From Lithodes maja (taxonomy: Eukaryota > Arthropoda > Malacostraca > Decapoda > Lithodidae): a stretch of 64,000 bases of DNA. Below, in pieces: positions 59,301-64,000 of this stretch. Each line of letters starts with the position of its first letter. The stretch's first letter is position 1. The notes beneath the pieces are model-generated. The model did not search any database. It was given only the letters and a program-made list of their open reading frames with translations, and was not told the origin of the DNA. Position numbers and translations under genes: made by a program. The DNA is taken from the NCBI GenBank assembly GCA_037953745.1, contig JBAKBP010006530.1, forward strand, positions 1 through 64,000, written 5' to 3'.

Positions 59301-60140
59301 GCTGAAAGCGGTGATGCTGCGCAGGCAGATGTCGTCACAAGGAATGTGGGGGTGCGCATGTACGGTATCGGCGGGGAAGCCTTAGCAATAATGAACTGTG
59401 GGAGTGACTGCACAGGTGGTACTGATTGTCCCTCTCATGACCTGGCTGTTCTAGGGACGAAGGTGGAGAAGGAGGGAGACTACAGGTTAGAAGCTGCGGT
59501 CTCGGCTGGGTTGTGGGAGGGCACTAGGCATGTTGTTCGTGGAGACAGTGCAAGGCAGTTATTTACTAGGCTATGGCAGTACTTTCGCATGTTTGTTGCT
59601 TCTCCAGGCCTGAGGTACGGGGTAGAATCCGACATGCAGGCTGGAGATAGTGCAAGGCTCAGTTTAATTCCCTGCCGTATAAATCCTGCTCGACAGCCTA
59701 TGGTGCAAGCAGAGCTGGATTACGTGTGGACGAAGGATCTGAGGGATAAGGAATGTCGTGAGTGGTCGTTGCTTGTAACTTTGTCCGAGCGTGCTAAAGA
59801 GGTAGGTGGTTTTGTTGTGGACGGGAGTACCTACCAGTGCAATGTTGTGCCTGACGGACTTAAGAATGCACCAGCAACGTGTCAGAGCCTGATGAATGAA
59901 AGTGAAAAGGACAATGATGCGCTGGGGCATTTCGAGATCTATGTTCCAGCCTATGGTCCGGTCGGTGTAGTTTACCCAGATCATTACCCTCTCGAGATCT
60001 TGGACCAGTTTCACAATCGGAATATGAGGCTGACCAGGTGGTCACTAAGGTTATTGGTATATAACCTGGACATAAGCCATATTGCCGGTTGTGACAACGA
60101 GGTTGCATGTGGTCGTTCAGGGGTATATGATCCTGGGTAA
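56304..60140 (+). CDS. Gag-protease with in-frame Pol remnants, LTR retrotransposon
   Basis: The first ATG of the frame is at 56304, giving 1278 residues. A SAP-like helical segment (about 40-65) is followed by charged repeats rich in E, R and K (about 160-215). A SCAN-like Gag region (about 254-337, with YPELKRAVLRAYELQPETY) comes next, then a CCHC knuckle near 481 (CYLCHEKGHFARVC) and an aspartic protease DTGAS near 567 with LLLGNDFA near 640. Beyond that only short Pol echoes remain: an integrase-tail-like ALAWLPGQGRPM near 937, RT-like PARQPMVQAELDY near 1129 and LKNAPATCQSLM near 1186, and RNase-H-like PDHYPL and HIAGCDNEVA near 1222-1265. The RT YxDD box and integrase catalytic core are absent. 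Integrase remnant before RT fits Gmr1 order. The product could make particles but not copy or insert itself. Confidence 0.82.
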   Translation: MSGPSTDEEREMLSEEVPLVTSEEDARLFVSKRYHVTEERLTGVNVYGLHLIAKVLGLSNVGGMSKGELISWVLRGRHGVSEERAFGGVPPQIPSHSTPTVPSTQLPEVSTLPQRDEHWKIGVPSGGAYGGSPVLAPPPSVVAAPSSGLSPEMIFKLELAKMENEARKQEMENESRRYAIEAESRRYAIEAESRKQENETRRHEDETRRHEAELRYDSEKYCAQIDLDKTRAESTGIRMGREGQVREQSLSHLVKLVPAFSETEVTEFFNRFEKKCREHNWPEEKWAALVSSRLTGKGLKAYDALPLESCIDYPELKRAVLRAYELQPETYRLKFRGVTKTREATFLEHARDLKDALANWTRSEKAETAEQLTELFLLEQFYKCTGADMTLTIKEKNPKTLQEAAEMADLRLSLIRGCGSAQRSEAGNKGRDTPPPRVSDIHYANKYKSYDTKTDHKTNTVPFKKGPGPSQYQGKPRGELECYLCHEKGHFARVCPSKPPTAAVSLACNIGVSPKSSEFARGSSSEAEAQPMQKHLRGSNPAQDVFCDHRGRGCVMWAGRKHGVEVLRDTGASQTLMNNLTGYPINAARVVVVQGINATRSYPLVRLELEVDGVARELDVGIVEKLPVEGVDLLLGNDFAMPASEVLPLVVAERPADVSGGEQECVERCQAQPMACAVTRARAAKVSQPSPPSSDQQRNDQQEEAKAGVGFKSFDSAALLGDSVLAPMLESGEAPGPVTASEEVGPEETPRQQRCTRREKRIAQFDIGEGFGLLRKHLDRLVPSDICKLQLEDPEVQKCGNGAVEIKHEDGEACHVNLLEEFVRQPPEQPTVPALVCRGQGGEGEGGSRAQVEESRDCHVSAKQWAGDTSLVAVEALEHLPEQQCAALQHQLGSYPTGRAEPLSLTTRTVRDVPRAGHVTVKRPLASLFRWFKVGDEALAWLPGQGRPMAAKGGGQKEDIEQIGKVGCGIAVPGRRIASQCCSSLMQKPYHRPTVSGHVAESGDAAQADVVTRNVGVRMYGIGGEALAIMNCGSDCTGGTDCPSHDLAVLGTKVEKEGDYRLEAAVSAGLWEGTRHVVRGDSARQLFTRLWQYFRMFVASPGLRYGVESDMQAGDSARLSLIPCRINPARQPMVQAELDYVWTKDLRDKECREWSLLVTLSERAKEVGGFVVDGSTYQCNVVPDGLKNAPATCQSLMNESEKDNDALGHFEIYVPAYGPVGVVYPDHYPLEILDQFHNRNMRLTRWSLRLLVYNLDISHIAGCDNEVACGRSGVYDPG

Positions 60141-60617
60141 ATTGACACACGGGTAGCCTCCTGCTTTGGTTTGAGTAGTATTTTGCGCTTGGTGCTTGTT
60201 GGCTCGCGGTTGTAGCCCAAGCGTATTGGGTCGTAAAGCAGGAGTTGAGCGTTTGGTATAGAAGAAAATAGGCTGCCCTTATAGTGCAGCCGGAAAAAAA
60301 CATATTAAAATATAAAAATCATATAAAAACTCTTTCTTTTTGATGAAGATAATTGTATAAGTTTGTCATAGCCTATAAGGTTTGAGTAGTCCACGAACTA
60401 TCAAACGGCTGAGCTGCTGTAAGCTCGCTCTGGGAGCATGATATTGTGTCTTTTACTATTGTTGGGAGGAGTTATGAAATGTGAATTTTTTTTTTTATAA
60501 GATGTGTTTTAGTGATAAACTCAGCGTTGTTTTAGTGCCATGCGGTCGCTGGGTGTGAGGGGTTTGATGGGGTTCTGTATATCAGATTTTAGCTCAGGGT
60601 TGAGCAAGTAAAATCTT
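60141..60617 (+). other. 3' untranslated part of the LTR element
   Basis: AT-rich sequence between the stop codon and the purine tract. It has no frame of note and could represent the remains of deleted Pol or natural untranslated sequence. Confidence 0.5.
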
Positions 60618-60625
60618 GGGGGAGG
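60618..60625 (+). other. Polypurine tract
   Basis: GGGGGAGG immediately precedes the 3' LTR, the expected plus-strand priming site. Confidence 0.8.
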
Positions 60626-62469
60626 TGTGACGCATGTCGAGTATGAGCATGCTGTACAGAACGCCCAGTCAGGCCCCACTCTCGCTAGGATCGTCAGGGC
60701 AGGAACTTTGGCTGTAGTCTGTGTAGAGTTTCCTAACTCAGTTTATGTGAACCGTTGTACTATAAGTATTATCATTATGTATTTTGTTTTCTTCTAAGTC
60801 AACGAGTTCTATTTTATATCATTAGATATAAGTATTGTGTGTGGGATTTATATATATATAATGATGCGAAGAGAGAGAGAGTTATGTAACACCGACCAGT
60901 GAGCGCGCCACGAGGGGTAGGCCTAATTCCCTCCTCCCTTCCTCCCTTTCAGCGCGTGGGAAGTTCTTTGTCAATCCCAGATTGAGAGTATATGACGTCA
61001 TGATTGCCAGTGGGCGGTCCTTAAGTAGTTTGAGATATGCCGCTAGAGGGCCGAGTATAAAAAGAGAGGTTTTTGCCACCATGCTTCAGAACTCATCAGG
61101 CAAAGCGACTTCTCATATCCCTTGCAACTATCCATATTCTTCCGACTGATGTGAACTTTCTCTACTCTCTGAACAGCCCATCTTCTTCTCTTCTCGTCCC
61201 TGTTTATAACCTCAATGACCCCTTTGGTGCAGATTTAGTCAGCCAAAGTATTATCGCTTGAGTTCTCACGAGATAAGTGCCTGTTAGATAGCCTATTTTT
61301 GGAAGGGTTAACTAGAATAGGATTGATTGATGTTTGTTGCACTCGTATATGCATTTCCCTGTGTGCGATTATTCATGTTCCTGTTTTCTGCTGGTTTAGG
61401 TAATGCTAGACTGGGATAGGGTTCCTCGAGTTGTGATTTCCTATGAGTGCTAGGTTGGTTGAACCAGCACAATTGCAACGGAGACGTGGGAAGCCTAGGG
61501 GGTCTTTTTGATTGTGTACCGTGGGAGTTTAGCACTGTGTTGCGAGTGAGGGCTTTTGCCTGTGCCACCCAACACTGTGCTATCTCATTTGCTTGACTTT
61601 GAGAGGATCGCCAGGAGAGAACCAGATACTAGTGATCTGGATCTCTCAAGAGAGCATCCCGTCAATTACCGTAATTTGGCCGCACAGTCTTAAGGACCTC
61701 GCTAGGCTACGAGCCGCTTGCTCAGCCATTGTCTCTTAACCTTAGATATCCCAGCTAGACTTTGCTCGACCAGCAGATACAGCATAGTATTGAAGCTTCT
61801 CCTTATGTATATTATTGTTTAAGCACTATTGATTTCATGTGTGGCACGCTTAGCTACTTCAGAGATTAGTGGCCCACGAGCACAATCTTAGTAGGCTATT
61901 GCCAGTGCATTGTCGGAGTACTTCTTCTTAATGTTTGCCATATCCTATTGCTTATTCTTATAATTCTTCTTATGTCAATTTAAAGCCTTTAATTACCAGT
62001 GAGTTATTCATTAAATTGCTGTTCAAAATCCGATACTTACTTCTTATGAGTATTCGAGAAGCATCTAACTTATCAGAAGATTCCTTGCTTGATGCTCGAG
62101 GACTATTGTTTAACGTAACGTAATAGTGCCGATCCGAAGTAGAGGGTGGAGGACTTCTTAAGTTCTTAGTTCAAGGGTGGATTACTTCGGCTTCGGCCAA
62201 CACTATTCTTTAGTGTTGTAGTACTTTCTTCTTTGTTTGATTGTTGACCAGACTAGATAACTCCCGTCTTGTTATTAGTCTGTTGTGTGAAACGCTAGTA
62301 CCGAGTTCTTGTATACCCCGTTATAGCAGATAGAACTCTGGAGGGTAGTGGCGTTTTTTGTTCGGCTGGCAGTACTCTGGGGTTGGGATCGTGTGTTTCC
62401 GTTGTGGCAGCGAGCCATACTCGAGTCCTGTGTAAGAGCCCTAGTGTACCTGAGTGCCCGGTCGTAACA
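60626..62469 (+). repeat. 3' LTR
   Basis: 1844 bp, TG...CA ends, apparently identical to the 5' LTR apart from one T-to-C change I noticed near 61180. Confidence 0.95.
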
Positions 62470-62533
62470 GCCTTTTTTGGTTTTCCTAGACGCCCCTCTC
62501 GCTTGTTCGGCACCGGGCCCTCTTGGCCGTTCC

Positions 62534-62674
62534 CGCAAATTTACGGAGTGCTCGATTCGGCCCTCTGGGTCATTTCGGCTCCCCGCAAATTTGCGGAGAT
62601 CGCTGGGGGGTCGCGTGGCGATGTGGGAGGTTTGTGTCGGTACGGATCTGCCTCCATTGGCCCGCAAATTTGCG
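62534..62674. promoter_or_regulatory. Palindrome triplet in DIRS-like copy 3
   Basis: Sites at 62534-62545 (one change, TACG), 62584-62595 and 62663-62674, spaced 50 and 79 bp, mirror the other copies. Confidence 0.45.
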
Positions 62675-63321
62675 TTTATAGTTGGCTTTCACTGTTGACC
62701 CTTTTTTGTGTCATATTGTTGCCTGATACTATATTGGTGTATGCACTTTCCTGGTGTTATAGGCCCTGCATGTAAGATGTTGAGTGGTGGTTAACACTTT
62801 CTCCATCTTTGCAGGTTCTGCTGGTGCTCTTCCGCCTCGGCCGCCCTCCTCACCTACCTCTGTGCTCCCGGTTTAGGGTGAGTACAGATACCTGTTTGCA
62901 TGTGTGTTCCTGTTTCCCCATGCTCCTTCTCTGGTTCTTCTTGGACATTCTCTCCACTTACACCTTCGACGTGCTGATTCTGGTGTGTGTTCTTCTCGTG
63001 CTGGTCGGCTGCTTTGCTTTCGCCTTGGTTGTCGCTCCCCGTGCTTGGTGAGCCACATGTCCTGCTTGCGCCACTCGCTCTTTGTGTCCTCTACGGCCTA
63101 CCTCCCTGCTCTGTGTGGCCCGTGTCTGGCCCTGGTGGTTGTGCTGCTCCATGGCCCTGGTTCCTCGGCGGCGGCTGTGGCCTCTGCTTCCCTTCCGTCG
63201 GTGTGGCCGATGGTCTCCCGCCACATTGGGCCTGTGGGCCGCCGTTCCCCGGCCTTTGTTGCCGCCCGGTTCCGCGTCACCCTGGGTATCCCTGACCCGA
63301 CTGCCGGCCGTTCACCACTGC

Positions 63322-63460
63322 CCGTAGCCTCGTAGGTGGAGCTCTCGTCTCACACGCGAGGGGTCGGGGGTTCACTCCCAGACCGGGCGGTGACGAATTG
63401 GGCTTGTCTCCTTTCATGTGTTAGCCTCAGTTCACCTAGCTGTATATAGGTACCTGGAAT
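63322..63460 (+). other. tRNA-Val-like head and SINE-like body in DIRS-like copy 3
   Basis: CTCGTCTCACACGCGAG with a CAC loop, then GGGTCGGGGGTTCACTCCC, then ttcacctagctgtatatagg. It is the plus-strand version of the segment at 46490-46679. Confidence 0.5.
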
Positions 63461-64000
63461 TCGTGGACGACGTTGTGCCGTCCCATCTGGGGTTGGCGCA
63501 AATGGTACAAGGCGAGCTGGGTATCATATGGTTCCCCTACGCTACTGGTCAACCTAAGCCTCCACGCTCTCGCTCGCCTCGCTACTGCCCCTCGTCGTCC
63601 TCCTGATCGCCTTGACGTCGCCCGTCGCCCTCGTCTTGGTTCTCGCCCTGAGGCCGGGGTTAGCGGCTCTGCTCCTATGCGCCCTCCCCTGGCCTCTACG
63701 GATAGGGGCTCTCCTCCCTTCCGCCCGCTTTCCTAGCCCGGCCGACTTCCTCTTACGTTGTCCTCTCCGCGTGCGGTTGTTCGTGCTGTCGCTGGCCCTC
63801 TGCTCCCTCCTACACTGTCCAGGAGGGTCCGCCTGGGTGTCGTTGCTTCTCCTACTTCACCTGCTTCCGTGCCTCTTCTTCCTTCACGGTCTCGTCCCAC
63901 GGTGGGGGTCCCTCCCTCCTCCGCCTCGGTGTCGGGCCGCCCTGTTCTCTCAGCCCCGGGGGTACTTGCTCTGTTTCCCCCCGCGGCTCCTTCTGGCCTC

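Larger units (their letters stand above)
54243..62469 (+). mobile_element. LTR retrotransposon, SCAN-type Gag (Gmr1/Gypsy-like), 8.2 kb
   Basis: Two 1844-bp LTRs flank a 4.5-kb interior with a primer-binding-like TGGTGACC at 56089, one open frame of 1279 codons and a purine tract just before the 3' LTR. Comparison with uninterrupted DIRS-like copy 2 (near 47530) gives the exact insertion point; only GCC is repeated at the two sides, shorter than the usual 4-5 bp. I noticed a single LTR difference (54781 region versus 61174 region), so insertion is recent. Pol is reduced to fragments. Confidence 0.9.
53026..64000 (+). mobile_element. DIRS-like element, copy 3, split by an LTR retrotransposon
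   Basis: It starts with the terminal repeat atttgttagtagtcttggca at 53026 and is the reverse complement of 48740 downward. It is interrupted at 54242/62470 and continues to the window end, where it corresponds to about 46000 in copy 2. The window therefore contains its leader, tRNA-like segment and start of the coding part only. Confidence 0.8.

Overview
This window is eukaryotic repeat DNA in which I recognise no host protein-coding gene. Every coding stretch I can identify belongs to a transposable element (TE): piggyBac transposase, DIRS-type reverse transcriptase/tyrosine recombinase, an LTR retrotransposon with a SCAN-like Gag, and several non-LTR retrotransposons (LINEs). The LINE styles, the tRNA-headed SINE-like segments and the abundance of microsatellites suggest an arthropod, most likely a decapod crustacean. 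That assignment rests on memory of such genomes, not on a search.

Layout. 1-2.1 kb: 5' part of a DIRS-like element (copy 1, minus strand). 2.8-3.3 kb: a MITE carrying a 30-bp tandem array. 4.35-8.47 kb: a complete piggyBac element with an uninterrupted 968-residue transposase and TTAA on both sides. 8.5-15 kb: satellites, an inverted-repeat cluster and a 2.2-kb terminal-inverted-repeat element with a TTAA element nested in it. 15.2-19.5 kb: piggyBac copy 2, frameshifted by a local inverted duplication. 19.9-29.1 kb: a pile of broken LINEs (I-like, CR1-like, Jockey-like) with SINEs and other LINEs inserted in them. 30.2-33.4 kb: a tRNA-derived SINE, a LINE 3' end, then a four-element nest. 33.5-38.0 kb: piggyBac copy 3 (two stops, one frameshift). 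38.1-40 kb: nested MITEs and a SINE. 40.1-48.9 kb: a TTAA element split by a 7.7-kb DIRS-like element (copy 2) plus a 485-bp mini-element. 48.9-52.9 kb: a run of TTAA and TTA/TAA elements, three of them sharing target sites. 53.0-64.0 kb: DIRS-like copy 3 on the plus strand, split by a young LTR retrotransposon (54.2-62.5 kb).

How the parts relate. Several elements look like autonomous/non-autonomous partners. Four ~480-bp MITEs share the terminal structure of the piggyBac elements. A SINE family ends with the same ~60 bp as a LINE at 31.66-31.72 kb. The LTR element keeps an intact Gag but only in-frame scraps of Pol, so it probably depends on a full-length relative. Paralogous copies inside the window serve as uninterrupted references for several insertions, which lets insertion order be read directly.
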